Part shown: in pieces, positions 8,764 through 18,275 of the stretch
How positions within the stretch are numbered: the first letter of the stretch is position 1
Layout: every line of letters starts with the position of its first letter
From: Rhodopirellula islandica
Lineage (GTDB): Bacteria > Planctomycetota > Planctomycetia > Pirellulales > Pirellulaceae
DNA: 64,000 bases
Assembly: GCF_001027925.1 (NCBI RefSeq)
Contig: NZ_LECT01000044.1
Location: 310,001-374,000, forward strand
Reading direction: 5' to 3'
The notes under the pieces: generated by a model
Told to the model about the DNA's origin: nothing
Seen by the model: the letters and a program-made list of their open reading frames with translations, nothing else
The model's database searches: none
Translations under genes and position numbers: made by a program

Positions 8764-10221
8764 TCATTCCGAAATGTGTGCTGCGGCCAACGCGTGCCCA
8801 TGCGCCGCCGGTTCCGCAGGAGCATCCTCAAACGATGCGTTGCTCCGTAAACGAGTCAACTCTTTCGCGGCGTGGTAGCGAGACGCGATCCCGGGTTGTG
8901 GGTACAGTCCGCCTCCCAGCAGCAACAACGTCAGCAGCAAAATGGCGAATCGCTCAGCAGGCCGGGCTCGCATTGAAATCACGGTTCGGTTCTCGCAGCC
9001 GGTGAAGACGCGAAAGTAAGCCAGTAAAACCGCGACACCACAGAATGCAGTCGCGATCACCACCATGGTTCCCACCAGTGGATAAACCTCCACCGCACCT
9101 TCGATCAGCAATTCCATCCCGACAAATCCCACCGTCGCTGGAAACCCAATCGACGCCAGTCCTGTCAGCAAGAAGAAACCGGCCAGCATGGGCATCTGCG
9201 GGTACAGGCCATGGAATTCATCGAGTGAGATTCGTGAGATGCGAGCTTCGATGCATCGCAGTGTGATTCCAAACCCCGTCAGCGACATCGCCACCGACAG
9301 CCACAAACACAGCGCGCCGGTCAGACCGATTGGGGTGACCAGTTCCAAGCCCACCAAAATCAAGGAGGACTGAGACAGCAGCAAAAAGCAAAACATTCGG
9401 CGAGCATCTGATTGCACCAATGCCATCGCACCGGCATACACCGCGGTGAACAAGGACAACACCGCGATGCTTTGCAGCGCCCATGACGGAGCGATCGGCA
9501 GCACCAGACGCATCACCGCGTAGGCACCCACCAATGGAGTCGTGTGCAAGATCGCGGTGCCGAAGGTGGCTTTTTCAAATAGATCTGTCATCCACAAGTG
9601 CAGCGGGAAAATACCGCTTCGAAGCAGTCCGGCGGCTGTCAAAAACGCACCCGGGATCAGAACCGCAGATGAACTGGGATCGACCATTGTCAACCATCCG
9701 TAACCAACGACCAGCAATCCGGCGAACAATCCCATGTGCAAACAATAAATCCGGGTGCAGCGTTTGCGACGGCGCAATTCCAAGAAAGGAGGGATCGTCG
9801 AAGCGACGAGCAAAATGATCAAAGCCCAAGACGCTCGACAGCTGAACGTGGCCAAGACCAACGATTCGGATATCAATGCCAGTTCGAGTGAGAACCGGGG
9901 CGCCTTCGTGCGGAGCGTTGACAGCACGATGACCATGAAGATCAAAGCCGCCAATGGCAATTGAAAGGCACTCAGCTCGTCGATGACAAAGACATCCGGC
10001 GGAAAAATCCAGCGCAGAAACGCCCAATGATCATGGGCTTCGAAGGCGCCGATCATGGTGAAGTCCACCAATTCGCCGATCGTCAGCAACAACGTCACAA
10101 CGCACACCACGACGGTGTCACGCAAGGCGCGTTCGCCATTGCCACGCCATTGCAGCCACAACACGCCGAGAAGCGGAACAAGGATCGAACACTCGATCCA
10201 GGGAAAATGCAGTTCAGACAA
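8764..10221 (-). CDS. NuoM-like proton-conducting membrane subunit, third gene of the dab operon
   Basis: A 485-residue polytopic protein of the NADH-quinone oxidoreductase/Mrp antiporter subunit family (NuoM/NuoN/MrpD-like). The start is taken as TTG at 10221: it follows the dabB stop by 11 bases, AGGA lies about 9 bases upstream, and sequence in the same frame before it does not look like membrane protein. Helix motifs include LRSGIFPLHLWMTDLFEKATFGTAILHTTPLVGAY, shown here only to point at the region around residues 190-225 that aligns with the lysine helix and WLPxA loop of NuoL/M. The usual Lys-Ser is replaced by Arg-Ser. Characterised DAB and MpsAB systems need only DabA plus one such subunit, so a second one is unusual. 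It probably adds another cation path to the same complex; that is inference. Confidence 0.75.
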   Translation of the reverse strand: MSELHFPWIECSILVPLLGVLWLQWRGNGERALRDTVVVCVVTLLLTIGELVDFTMIGAFEAHDHWAFLRWIFPPDVFVIDELSAFQLPLAALIFMVIVLSTLRTKAPRFSLELALISESLVLATFSCRASWALIILLVASTIPPFLELRRRKRCTRIYCLHMGLFAGLLVVGYGWLTMVDPSSSAVLIPGAFLTAAGLLRSGIFPLHLWMTDLFEKATFGTAILHTTPLVGAYAVMRLVLPIAPSWALQSIAVLSLFTAVYAGAMALVQSDARRMFCFLLLSQSSLILVGLELVTPIGLTGALCLWLSVAMSLTGFGITLRCIEARISRISLDEFHGLYPQMPMLAGFFLLTGLASIGFPATVGFVGMELLIEGAVEVYPLVGTMVVIATAFCGVAVLLAYFRVFTGCENRTVISMRARPAERFAILLLTLLLLGGGLYPQPGIASRYHAAKELTRLRSNASFEDAPAEPAAHGHALAAAHISE

Positions 10222-10232
10222 CGGTCGAATTC

Positions 10233-11642
10233 CTAAGCGGCGGTGGAGATGTCTTGTGATGTGTCGTTGGCTAAGTCCGGCGAAGTCTCTTCCGTGTTTG
10301 CGTCCGGTTCCCGTGAAAGCCAACGAGTGATTTTTTGTTCGCACTCGTTGCAGGCGCGGAAACACTTCACAAACGGACCCGCGACCCAGCGGTCCAGGGC
10401 GATGTCCATGAAGCCGCGGTCGAAACCAAATCGGTAGCACCAACGTTGAGCGGATTGGGGCAGCCAACGCACGCCCGACCAAGACGGTTGCGTCAAACGC
10501 GAGCCGATCTTGTTTTCGAGGTCGTTGTAGTCACGAAGCAGTGTTGGAGCACGAAGCAACTGCATCGTTCGCAACGTCGCGTGGCCCATGATGTGAATCA
10601 ACGCGAGATAACGGAGTCCCAGCCCAATTTCGACCACGATGATTCCGACCTGGGTGAGCGAGGCGTACGCCAGCGATGTCTTCACGTCGTTCTGAACCCG
10701 AGACATCAACGCGCCACCGATCGCAGAGATTGCTCCCAGTGACAACACCATCATTTGCAATGCGAGCGAGGCTTCAATCAGTGGGCTGAGTCGAAGCAAC
10801 AAATAGGCACCCAAGTGCACTGACAATGCACCATAGAAAATGGCGCTCGAAGGAGTGGGGCCTTCCATTGCTCGCGGCAACCATCCGCTGAACGGAAACA
10901 ACGCCGATTTCCCTGCCGCACCAATCAACAACAATGTGCCGACCAGCAACGCCTGAGAAGGCGTCACCGCTGCGGTGCCTTCGGGCCAGATCCCTGAACT
11001 CATCAACCCGCCAAAGTCACCTTCCCCCACCATGTGATGCATGGTGATCGCGGCGATCAACAAGGCGGCGTCTGAGAGTCGGTAGATCGTCCAGACGCGT
11101 TGCCCGTTGCGAACCGGATTTTCGCGTTCATGGAAGTAGGCGATCAACAACGCTGACGACAGACCGACCATCTCCCAACCAACGAACAGGGTCTCAATCG
11201 TGCCTGCCAAGGAGGACAGCACCATCCCACAATAAAAGATGGCATAGAACAAAAAGAACCGGGCAAAGCCTTGCTCGCGGTGCAGGTATCGCCGCGAGAA
11301 TTCACCGACGACGCCGCACAAAACGCATGACAGCATTAAGAACGGAATGCTCAATCGATCGAAGGTGAACTTCAGATGGAAGTGAAACGCTTGCTCAGGA
11401 ATCGTGACCCAGTTTCCAAATTCAATCGGGACGTTGCGAATGCCGGTCGCCAACATCGCGATCAAAATCGCGATGGCTGGCAGCAGCGACAGCAACACCG
11501 ACATTTGTGTCAGACGAACCGTGGCGGTTTCGCTGAACGGACGATTGAACAGCAGCGACAAACCCAGCACAGCCAGGAGCAACACGGGGCTGGCAACCAC
11601 GGCGGTCCCCAGCGAGTGAAAGAAGATATCCAGAGTGCTCAT
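10233..11642 (-). CDS. dabB: DabB: NuoL-like cation-conducting subunit of the DAB inorganic-carbon transporter
   Basis: A 469-residue inner-membrane protein of the NuoL/MrpA-type family, the partner of DabA in energy-coupled CO2/bicarbonate accumulation. In DAB systems the cation gradient through DabB is thought to drive directional CO2 hydration by DabA. The family Glu is in [10 protein letters not shown] (E157). The lysine helix and following loop are [19 protein letters not shown]. Further helices extend to about 390. A charged cytoplasmic tail (about 430-469) with CNECEQK is not typical of NuoL. The ATG at 11642 overlaps the dabA stop as ATGA, which indicates translational coupling. It is followed after 11 bases by the NuoM-like gene. 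Confidence 0.85.
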   Translation of the reverse strand: MSTLDIFFHSLGTAVVASPVLLLAVLGLSLLFNRPFSETATVRLTQMSVLLSLLPAIAILIAMLATGIRNVPIEFGNWVTIPEQAFHFHLKFTFDRLSIPFLMLSCVLCGVVGEFSRRYLHREQGFARFFLFYAIFYCGMVLSSLAGTIETLFVGWEMVGLSSALLIAYFHERENPVRNGQRVWTIYRLSDAALLIAAITMHHMVGEGDFGGLMSSGIWPEGTAAVTPSQALLVGTLLLIGAAGKSALFPFSGWLPRAMEGPTPSSAIFYGALSVHLGAYLLLRLSPLIEASLALQMMVLSLGAISAIGGALMSRVQNDVKTSLAYASLTQVGIIVVEIGLGLRYLALIHIMGHATLRTMQLLRAPTLLRDYNDLENKIGSRLTQPSWSGVRWLPQSAQRWCYRFGFDRGFMDIALDRWVAGPFVKCFRACNECEQKITRWLSREPDANTEETSPDLANDTSQDISTAA

Positions 11643-14600
11643 GCCAGAACTCCCGCTGGACTTGCGTTCGATTCGGATGAAGTCATCGGTTGTTTGATCT
11701 CAGTTTCTTGAATGGTCGCAAAGCCCAGGTGGTCTCGCTGACCCCGGTACCAATGCATCGAGGATTCGACGATCGGGATTTCGGACCCGGAAACCACATG
11801 CGGTTCGTAATGTCCATCGACATAACGTTGGATGATGGAGGTGACCGGATCGATGACCGCGACCTGGACCCAGTTGCCCTCCACCAAACGGCGAATGCCC
11901 TCGTTTTTGGCAACGAGTTGCGATAGTTTTTCAGGGGTGGTCTCGATGACAAAGAGAATCCGCATCGGTTCGTGGATCTCAATCATTTGCTGCGAAAGTC
12001 CGGGACGCAAATCGCTGGCCGCGCCCGTCATGACGCCGACCATGGACGCGACATTGTGCGGTAGTTTGGAACCGCACCCGTAGCCTTCCACGTCGACGGT
12101 CGAAAAGTAGTACTCCAAACTGATGCCGCTACAAACCGGTATGGCCGCTTGCAAAATACGGGTGAGCACGCTGCAGTCTTCATCGTCCACCGCAGGATCG
12201 TATTCGGTTACGAACGCGCGTCGATCCAGGAACAACCCTCGCGACCAATCACGCCGACCAACCGTTACCAACGCGTTGGTTGCGTGGTTGTATTCGGGGC
12301 GTGCCTGCGACAGATCTTCCGCCCGTTCTTCCACGTGTTCGAGAGCCTCTTGCGGTGTCAGATCCAAGGGGGCAGACTCGAACCGACGAGCGCGTTCATG
12401 TGCGTTTCGCGTTCGGGTTTCATTGACCTTCGATTCAATTCGCCGAAACAGGGCTCGATGCGATCGGGGCAAAGAATCCAAGTCGTAGTAGTCCACGTCA
12501 TCACTGCACGTGTTGTGATAGGCCCCGACAAAACGCACCTCCTCGGGCAACTCAATGCCCTGTTCGGCCACGCGTCGACGGACCCTGGGGTCATTGGCCA
12601 TCACCGCGAAAGCACGTGCGTTGGGCCCACCGCGGCCACCGCTGCAAGCCCCGCAGTTGTAAGCGGATTCGTGGGGGTTGTTCAGGCTGCCGCTGCCATG
12701 ACCAAAGAACACGATGATCGGTGGGAAGTCACGGACCATCCCGATGTCTTCTAGAATGCGGACAACGATCTGGGACATCTCGTCGAGGCTGTAACCCATC
12801 GATTCTGGAGCGGAACCCGGTTCCGCTGCCAAACGTTCCAGGTGCAATTCCGTTTTCGGTGGCCGCACGAAATTCCCCATCGACTCTCGGATTTGTGAAG
12901 TCAATCGTGGTGCCAGGATTCGGGCGACCATGGGGACCGTCGCCACAGCGCCGAACAGACCGGTGACCCAACCGCCAAGCAAAGTCCGTGAGTTCTGGTG
13001 GATCTGATGTGCGAACCATCCCAACCGTCGTCTGCGGAGTGCTCTTCGTTCACCCGCCGCCATCGACGAGAACAAAGGTTCTTCGCGAACATAATGTTGA
13101 GGAGAAATGATCCCCGGGCACAATGGCCGGAAATCAGCGTGGTCGGCTCCTTGGTAGTACATCGCAACCGCGAAGAAACCAGCCGCTGATGCGGTCCGAC
13201 ATTCTGGATCGACCTCTTCCAAGTGACGCCGGAACGACTCCTCTCGATCGTCAATGCAAAAGATGGCTGCGTAAGCCGGAGGCGGGGGCGGTTGCTTCAG
13301 CTCACGTCGACGGCGCGAGTGAATCGCGATCGCATCGAGAGCTTGTTTGGCATAGTGACGCTCGTACGCTGCGTGCAACAAACGACGACGATCCAAAGAC
13401 GGAAACGATTCGATCTCAGTGATCAAGCACCGCCACTGTGCGGCTGACATGTTCAGCAATTGTTCGGGGGTCCATCCGCCCAATTGTGCCAATTGAAAGA
13501 CGGTGTGGGTGCGTGAACGCTTGGACGGAGTGGACCGGGAACTCGCTGATTTTAAGGCGAGCCCAATGATCTCACTGGCGGTTCCAACGCTGAATTTTGC
13601 ATTGCCAAAGTGCTCCACCGCGTGCGTGAGCAAGATCAGACGAACGGCCAAGTACTGGTTGAGAGAACCTTCCGGGACCGGGTTCGGCAAGAATGGGCTG
13701 TTCGTTTCCATCTGCCAAATCATGCCTGCCCAGCCTCTCAGCGTGAGCAGACACTCCGAGAGAAAACTCTCGCATTCGTTGTTCGGAATTCCAAGTTTGT
13801 TGAGTGAACATTCGATGCTTTGGATCGCATCCCAATCGGTGTGCTGGACTTCACGCAGCGCCGCGTCGATGCCCACCATCCAGTCCGCACGAATCGCCCA
13901 CCTGCCCAAGAACAAATTGGCAAAGGCTTTGGCAAAGCCGTCTTCTCGTTCTGGCAGTGCCCAATCGGCAAAGCCCTGGTCGAGAAAGCTGCCGCAAAAA
14001 CGAATCAGGACATCATCGATCTTCGTGTTCAGGTCGACTCCCAATTCGCCGAGCATCAAATGGTTCAGCGAATCAACGTGTGTTTCCGCAGGTGGCGGCA
14101 CCTCCGCTTGCTCCATCCCCTGCCGACAAGCTTCCCAGAGAGCGTGCAGAACGAAAGATTCCCATTGCTCGTCGTTCCAGCGATGGATTTTGGATTCGCC
14201 CGCCGCCTGCAATCGATCACGCAGGGAAGAGGGAAGAGGCGATGGCCGAGTTGGTGAACTCGCTGCGGTTGTTTCCGTGTTCGCGAGCGGTTCGAGTTGC
14301 CGCATCACCCAGCTGCGAGTTTGAGTGATTGTTTTTTCACGGTACGGAGCAGGAACCTCGTTCCGGAATCGATCCAACAATTTTGTTTCAGCCAACACCC
14401 AGCTCAGTCCTGATTCCGGCATGGGCTGAAGCTCTGTTTGCAACATTGACAAACGCAACGTGTAGCGAGTTCCAAATGTCGCCACGAGTTTGTCTGCGTC
14501 TTCTTGCAAGTCAGCCATCAAGACTTCGCGAAGGTCTTCTCGGCAGATCCGACCTCGGGCAAGTTCTTCGTGGTAACGCTCCTCACTGAGATAGGGTTCG

Positions 14601-14896
14601 CATCCAAATCGACGTCCGCCTTCGAGCACAGCTTCTTCAAACGGCATGTCGTCGAAAGCATGCAAGGTGTTGTGGTGAACGAAAACCGAAATGGGCCCCT
14701 GAGCCGGTAGAAAGTGCCTGGCATGCTGAATCGCATGGACCACATCGAAGGGCGGAGGGTCCGTTTTCGCCGGAGAGGCGATCTGACCACTGGGCAGTGA
14801 TGTGTCGTCAAAGTCTGCGGAGGAAAGAGCCGTTTGATCGCGGTTGTCGGAGGTCACGCCGGATGCAATCGATGTGGAGGGGGTGGGTTGGGTCAT
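11639..14896 (-). CDS. dabA: DabA: zinc-dependent carbonic-anhydrase-like subunit of the DAB transporter (DUF2309)
   Basis: A 1085-residue DUF2309 protein. DabA is a membrane-associated, beta-carbonic-anhydrase-like protein that hydrates CO2 to bicarbonate when coupled to DabB. All residues implicated in the Halothiobacillus enzyme have counterparts. FCIDDRE supplies Cys547 and Asp549. FGHGSG supplies His733, and exactly 15 residues later NCGACSGG supplies Cys748. The start [20 protein letters not shown] is also typical. Length is at the long end for the family. A Pro/Ser/Thr-rich stretch lies around 205-225 and a low-complexity N-terminus occupies the first 45 residues. It heads the operon dabA-dabB-NuoM-like. 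A sigma-54 promoter match (15075-15090) and paired palindromes (15195-15238) lie upstream. Confidence 0.93.
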   Translation of the reverse strand: MTQPTPSTSIASGVTSDNRDQTALSSADFDDTSLPSGQIASPAKTDPPPFDVVHAIQHARHFLPAQGPISVFVHHNTLHAFDDMPFEEAVLEGGRRFGCEPYLSEERYHEELARGRICREDLREVLMADLQEDADKLVATFGTRYTLRLSMLQTELQPMPESGLSWVLAETKLLDRFRNEVPAPYREKTITQTRSWVMRQLEPLANTETTAASSPTRPSPLPSSLRDRLQAAGESKIHRWNDEQWESFVLHALWEACRQGMEQAEVPPPAETHVDSLNHLMLGELGVDLNTKIDDVLIRFCGSFLDQGFADWALPEREDGFAKAFANLFLGRWAIRADWMVGIDAALREVQHTDWDAIQSIECSLNKLGIPNNECESFLSECLLTLRGWAGMIWQMETNSPFLPNPVPEGSLNQYLAVRLILLTHAVEHFGNAKFSVGTASEIIGLALKSASSRSTPSKRSRTHTVFQLAQLGGWTPEQLLNMSAAQWRCLITEIESFPSLDRRRLLHAAYERHYAKQALDAIAIHSRRRRELKQPPPPPAYAAIFCIDDREESFRRHLEEVDPECRTASAAGFFAVAMYYQGADHADFRPLCPGIISPQHYVREEPLFSSMAAGERRALRRRRLGWFAHQIHQNSRTLLGGWVTGLFGAVATVPMVARILAPRLTSQIRESMGNFVRPPKTELHLERLAAEPGSAPESMGYSLDEMSQIVVRILEDIGMVRDFPPIIVFFGHGSGSLNNPHESAYNCGACSGGRGGPNARAFAVMANDPRVRRRVAEQGIELPEEVRFVGAYHNTCSDDVDYYDLDSLPRSHRALFRRIESKVNETRTRNAHERARRFESAPLDLTPQEALEHVEERAEDLSQARPEYNHATNALVTVGRRDWSRGLFLDRRAFVTEYDPAVDDEDCSVLTRILQAAIPVCSGISLEYYFSTVDVEGYGCGSKLPHNVASMVGVMTGAASDLRPGLSQQMIEIHEPMRILFVIETTPEKLSQLVAKNEGIRRLVEGNWVQVAVIDPVTSIIQRYVDGHYEPHVVSGSEIPIVESSMHWYRGQRDHLGFATIQETEIKQPMTSSESNASPAGVLA

Positions 14897-15006
14897 GCGA
14901 GCTTCATCTGGCCAGTCTGGCGTGGCACACGGAATCCGAACGCGAATGACAAAGAAGATAAGTCAAAATCAATTTTGCCGAAGTGACCCAAAGGGCCAGG
15001 ATTCGC

Positions 15007-15029
15007 AAAAAGGTACCTGACACCTTTTT
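15007..15029. repeat. Inverted repeat AAAAAGGT / ACCTTTTT in the dabA leader
   Basis: Perfect 8-base arms AAAAAGGT (15007-15014) and ACCTTTTT (15022-15029) are separated by ACCTGAC. The run of T after the right arm on one strand and of A before it makes it look like a small bidirectional hairpin. It lies about 110 bases upstream of dabA, inside the predicted transcript leader, so it could act as an attenuator. It could equally be a single copy of a dispersed REP-like palindrome. No second copy was seen in the window. Confidence 0.5.
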
Positions 15030-15074
15030 GGGCGTTCTGGGGGCGTGTGCGAGAAAACAGAGGTTGCTTGGCGA

Positions 15075-15090
15075 AGCACGTGTTGTGCCA
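15075..15090 (-). promoter_or_regulatory. Predicted sigma-54 promoter for the dab operon
   Basis: On the minus strand the 16 bases read TGGCAC-AACAC-GTGCT. The sigma-54 consensus is TGGCAC-N5-TTGCW. The -24 element matches fully, the -12 GC is correctly spaced, and there is one mismatch (G for T). Transcription would begin near 15064, giving a leader of about 168 bases to the dabA ATG. The paired palindromes centred near 15220 lie about 137 bp upstream, a usual distance for an NtrC-type enhancer. The gene for such an activator is the next operon. Confidence 0.65.
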
Positions 15091-15194
15091 AGGCCAGGTT
15101 TGGGTGAAAACGAATGCAACTGGTGAGCTTGCAGGGCGGGAATGACGCGGTTTTTGGCCCCGTGTTCGATTTCAGCGACAATGGGATGTCATCG

Positions 15195-15238
15195 GCAGGT
15201 GTGCAGTTGTTTGCACACCTGCACTGCAAAACCTTGCA
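15195..15238. promoter_or_regulatory. Paired palindromic sites, candidate activator-binding enhancer
   Basis: The first palindrome has perfect 11-base arms, GCAGGTGTGCA (15195-15205) and TGCACACCTGC (15212-15222). Its core can be read as TGCAG-TTGT-TTGCA. The second is TGCAA-AACC-TTGCA (15225-15238). The centres are 23 bp apart. They lie between dabA and the divergent histidine kinase gene, 45-90 bp before the kinase ATG. The same TGCAA-N4-TTGCA form recurs as a pair upstream of sulP (18030-18064). NtrC-family activators with Fis-type helix-turn-helix domains bind such dyads, and one is encoded at 16659. Confidence 0.65.
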
Positions 15239-15282
15239 TCGACGCCCGCGAATGAAACTGTCCTTCCAACCACCCGATCTCG

Positions 15283-16662
15283 ATGTTTGACAACCACGAT
15301 GGACCCAGTGTCCGGCGTTTCGCCGCGGGGCTTGCACTGTTGAGCTTGACGGCGTTCGCGGTCACAGCGGCGATGTTGTACCACGTGCAACACGAGCAGG
15401 AAATTTTCGCAGAGTTGACCGAACACCTGCCCAAGAGCGACCTCGAAGCCGCTCGCGAATTGTCGGGCGAACTCAGTTTGCAGGGCGGATTGGTCGTGTT
15501 GCTGGGGCTGAATATCATCGGAACCGCGATCGCTTTGGCCTGGGTTGTTCGCGGCTACCTCAGCAGCGAACGAACGCTGCAAGATGTCAAAGTCTACTCC
15601 ACCGACGTGCTGGCCAGCATGGATGCCGGGGTCATCACCACGGATCGCAATGGCCGGATGACCAGCATCAATCCCAGCGGATTGCAACTGGTCAACTGCG
15701 ACCAAGAGCATCTGGGAAGGACGTTGGAATCACTCGGAAAACGTCACGCGTTGCTCGCCGAAATTCGTGACGAGGTCGCGACGTATCATCATCCCATTCG
15801 CGATCGTGATTACACCGTCGACAACCAAGGTCACCGTCAAACGTTGCGAGCGGGATGCACCTTGCTTCGAAACCGACGTGGAGAAGAAATTGGCACCGTG
15901 CTGCATGTGCGGGATGTGTCGGAAAAGGAATTGATTGAAGAACGCCTCCGCCGGATGGAACGCTACATGGGATTGGGGTCGCTTGCCGCAGGATTGCAGC
16001 ATGAAATCAAGAACCCCCTGAGTGCCCTGTCCCTGCACATTCAACTGCTGTGTGAGCGGTTGGACGCGACAACACAAGACGCGGAAGTCGACGAATTGTT
16101 GGATGTCTTGCACACCGAGGTTCATCGCATCAACGATGTCCTGGACGGGTTCCGGAATTACGCGTCGACCAACCAAATCGGTCTCACGTCAGTGGACGTG
16201 GCGATTTTGATCGAACGATTGGTGCGGTTGCTGCGTCCACAAGCCGAGCAGCAATCGGTGAAGCTGGACGTTCAGCTCCCGGCTGAAATGGTGGGTTTGA
16301 TCCAGGGTGACTCGGTCGGTTTGGAACAAGTCCTGTTGAACTTGGCATTGAACGGGATGGCTGCGATGGCTGACGGCGGAAAACTCACGTTCCGCCTCAG
16401 TCGCCAAGATGAATTTGTTCGGATCGATGTTCGTGATGAAGGCAACGGGATTCCCGAGGAAATTCGATCTCGCGTCTTTGATCCGTATTTCACAACCCGC
16501 AACAACGGCACTGGCATGGGGTTGGCTTTGTGTGACAAGATTGTCCGGCAACACGATGGCAGCATTGATTTTCGGGTGCTTGAGAACGACGCATCCGACA
16601 CACACCGTTCCGTTCAAGGCACCGAGTTCACGGTCCTCCTTCCACTGAGTCAATCAGCATGA
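15283..16662 (+). CDS. Membrane sensor histidine kinase with PAS domain (NtrB/AtoS-like)
   Basis: A 459-residue sensor kinase. Two membrane helices (about 13-33 and 69-89) bracket a short extracytoplasmic loop of about 35 residues. A PAS domain follows at about 100-215 (DAGVITTDRNGRMTSIN). The HisKA box LAAGLQHEIKNPLSAL holds the phospho-accepting His240. The ATPase domain has LEQVLLNLALN (N box), DEGNGIPEEI (G1) and GTGMGLAL (G2). HEIKNPL is typical of kinases paired with sigma-54 activators. Its stop overlaps the regulator's ATG as ATGA. The small sensor loop suggests a signal in the membrane or cytoplasm (PAS). The flanking transporters suggest the signal is related to inorganic carbon supply; this is inference. 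Confidence 0.9.
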   Translation: MFDNHDGPSVRRFAAGLALLSLTAFAVTAAMLYHVQHEQEIFAELTEHLPKSDLEAARELSGELSLQGGLVVLLGLNIIGTAIALAWVVRGYLSSERTLQDVKVYSTDVLASMDAGVITTDRNGRMTSINPSGLQLVNCDQEHLGRTLESLGKRHALLAEIRDEVATYHHPIRDRDYTVDNQGHRQTLRAGCTLLRNRRGEEIGTVLHVRDVSEKELIEERLRRMERYMGLGSLAAGLQHEIKNPLSALSLHIQLLCERLDATTQDAEVDELLDVLHTEVHRINDVLDGFRNYASTNQIGLTSVDVAILIERLVRLLRPQAEQQSVKLDVQLPAEMVGLIQGDSVGLEQVLLNLALNGMAAMADGGKLTFRLSRQDEFVRIDVRDEGNGIPEEIRSRVFDPYFTTRNNGTGMGLALCDKIVRQHDGSIDFRVLENDASDTHRSVQGTEFTVLLPLSQSA

Positions 16663-18026
16663 ACCGCAGCGAATTCTCGGTTTTGATCGTCGATGATGAA
16701 CCCAACATTCGTTCGGGGTTGGAAAAAGGTTTGGTCCAGGAAGCGGACCGAATCGAAACCGCCGTGGACGCCGAAAGTGGTTTGGCCAAGTTTGAATCGG
16801 GGCACTTCCAGTTGGTGATCGCCGACGTTCGATTGGGCGGAGGCATGGACGGCATCGAATTGCTTGGGCGAATGCGGCACATCGACCCGGAAGTGTCGGT
16901 GATTGTGATCACCGCGCACGGCACCGTTGAAACCGCCGTGGATGCGATGCGCGCCGGGGCGTTTGATTTCATTTCCAAGCCATTGGATTTGAACTTGGTT
17001 CGGCAGCAGGTCCGCAAAGCGCGGGAACACCGAGAACTGCGTCAGGAAAATCAAACGCTGCGAACCCGGTTGGCCGATGCGGGGGAACTGTCCAATATCA
17101 TTGGGCAGTGCGCCGCGATGCAGGATGTCTTTCACCAAATCCGTCAAGTCGCCGCCACCGAAGCGACCGTGATGATCCAAGGAGAAAGTGGTTCGGGAAA
17201 AGAACTTGTCGCTCGTGCGTTGCATGACCTGAGCGACCGCAGTGGTGGTCCGTTCGTGGCGGTCAACTTGGGCGCGATGCCGGAAACATTGCTCGAGAGT
17301 GAGTTGTTCGGTCACGAGAAAGGATCGTTCAGTGGCGCCTCACGACAAAAGCCGGGGTGCTTCGAACAGGCAGGCGGCGGCACGTTGTTTCTGGACGAGG
17401 TCACCGAAATGTCCGCGAAGAGCCAAGTGGATTTGCTGCGTGTGTTGGAATCGCGGCGATTCACACGCGTGGGTGGTGAAACCGTTTTGGAAACCGACGT
17501 GCGAGTGGTTTCGGCCACCAACAAGTCTGTGCCGGAAATGATCCAAGACGGCTCGTTTCGCGAAGACCTCTATTACCGGTTGAATGTGATTCCAATCGAG
17601 GTGCCATCGCTGCGTCAACGCCGCGATGATATTCCGCTGCTGATTGAACACTTCCTTCAACACTTTTGCTCGCGACACGGCCGTCCGATGAAGCAAATCG
17701 CTCCGGACGCGATGCGGGTGTTGGTGGGGGCTCAGTGGCCGGGGAACGTTCGACAGCTTCGCAATCTGGTCGAGCGTTTGGTGGTGACGCACACGGGCGA
17801 TGTGATCGATTCTCATGAGCTGCCGGCGGATTTGCAGCCCGCGACGCTGGGCAGTGGCACCAAGGTGCTGCCCGCCTCCTTGAGCGAAGCGGTCGAAAAC
17901 TGTGAACGTGAGATGATCTCGGCGGTTCTAGCCGAGTGTGATTTCCATCGTGAAAACACGGCAAAACGGCTCGGCGTGAGCGTCCGAACGCTGCACTACA
18001 AGATGGGCCGCTACGGTTTGCACTGA
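16659..18026 (+). CDS. NtrC-family sigma-54-dependent response regulator
   Basis: A 455-residue enhancer-binding protein. The receiver (1-120) has VDDE and phospho-acceptor D56 (VIADVRLGG). The AAA+ domain has Walker A GESGSGKE (175-182) and Walker B GGTLFLDEV (240-248). The sigma-54 contact loop, usually GAFTGA, reads GSFSGA (222-227), two conservative changes. The usual Asn-Cys after Walker A is Asn-Leu (VNLGAMPE). A Fis-type helix-turn-helix closes the protein (NTAKRLGVSVRTLHYKM). Translation is coupled to the sensor kinase. The first palindrome of the sulP pair begins three bases after the stop. It is the obvious candidate activator of the two sigma-54 promoters predicted here. Confidence 0.92.
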   Translation: MNRSEFSVLIVDDEPNIRSGLEKGLVQEADRIETAVDAESGLAKFESGHFQLVIADVRLGGGMDGIELLGRMRHIDPEVSVIVITAHGTVETAVDAMRAGAFDFISKPLDLNLVRQQVRKAREHRELRQENQTLRTRLADAGELSNIIGQCAAMQDVFHQIRQVAATEATVMIQGESGSGKELVARALHDLSDRSGGPFVAVNLGAMPETLLESELFGHEKGSFSGASRQKPGCFEQAGGGTLFLDEVTEMSAKSQVDLLRVLESRRFTRVGGETVLETDVRVVSATNKSVPEMIQDGSFREDLYYRLNVIPIEVPSLRQRRDDIPLLIEHFLQHFCSRHGRPMKQIAPDAMRVLVGAQWPGNVRQLRNLVERLVVTHTGDVIDSHELPADLQPATLGSGTKVLPASLSEAVENCEREMISAVLAECDFHRENTAKRLGVSVRTLHYKMGRYGLH

Positions 18027-18028
18027 CC

Positions 18029-18064
18029 CTGCAATTCTTTGCAGTCTTCACGCAAACGCTTGCA
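18029..18064. promoter_or_regulatory. Paired TGCAA-N4-TTGCA palindromes upstream of sulP
   Basis: The first site is CTGCAA (18029-18034), TTCT, TTGCAG (18039-18044). The second is CGCAA-ACGC-TTGCA (18051-18064). The centres are 21 bp apart, two helical turns, so dimers would bind on one face. They begin just after the regulator's stop codon and lie about 160 bp upstream of the predicted sulP sigma-54 promoter. The half-sites match the pair between dabA and the sensor kinase. The first could also fold as a weak hairpin, but there is no T-run, so a terminator is less likely. Confidence 0.65.
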
Positions 18065-18196
18065 CGTTCCCTCGATGAGAGCCTGTTGGCGAATCCTGTC
18101 ACGGATTTTCGCAGGAAAACTTCGCTGGGTTTGACGCCGTGATTTACGGGGGAAGATTGCGGCTTGGAGCTGAGTGCCCGGGCTCTGGAACCGCCT

Positions 18197-18212
18197 TGGT
18201 ACGATGCATGCT
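18197..18212 (+). promoter_or_regulatory. Predicted sigma-54 promoter for sulP
   Basis: The bases TGGTAC-GATGC-ATGCT match TGGCAC-N5-TTGCW with correct GG/GC spacing and two mismatches (T for C in the -24 box, A for T in the -12 box). Transcription would start near 18223, about 53 bases before the sulP ATG. The paired palindromes are about 160 bp upstream. The rest of 18065-18275 shows nothing else I can name. Confidence 0.6.
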
Positions 18213-18275
18213 CTTGAGTGAGCCGACCGCTCCGGCGGCAATGGTTTTCACTCAGTTTGCGATGCCGATCTCAAT

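Noticed and set aside
14922-14937. TGGCAC on the plus strand just upstream of dabA
   Set aside because: No GC at the -12 position with correct spacing, and it points away from dabA.
15006-15020. Possible second sigma-54 promoter on the minus strand reading AGGTACC...TTTTTGC
   Set aside because: The GG-to-GC spacing is one base short, and sigma-54 tolerates spacing changes poorly.
15223-15239. GCAC...TTGCA as a sigma-54 promoter for the sensor kinase operon
   Set aside because: Spacing between the elements is wrong; the sequence is better explained as the second palindrome of the pair.
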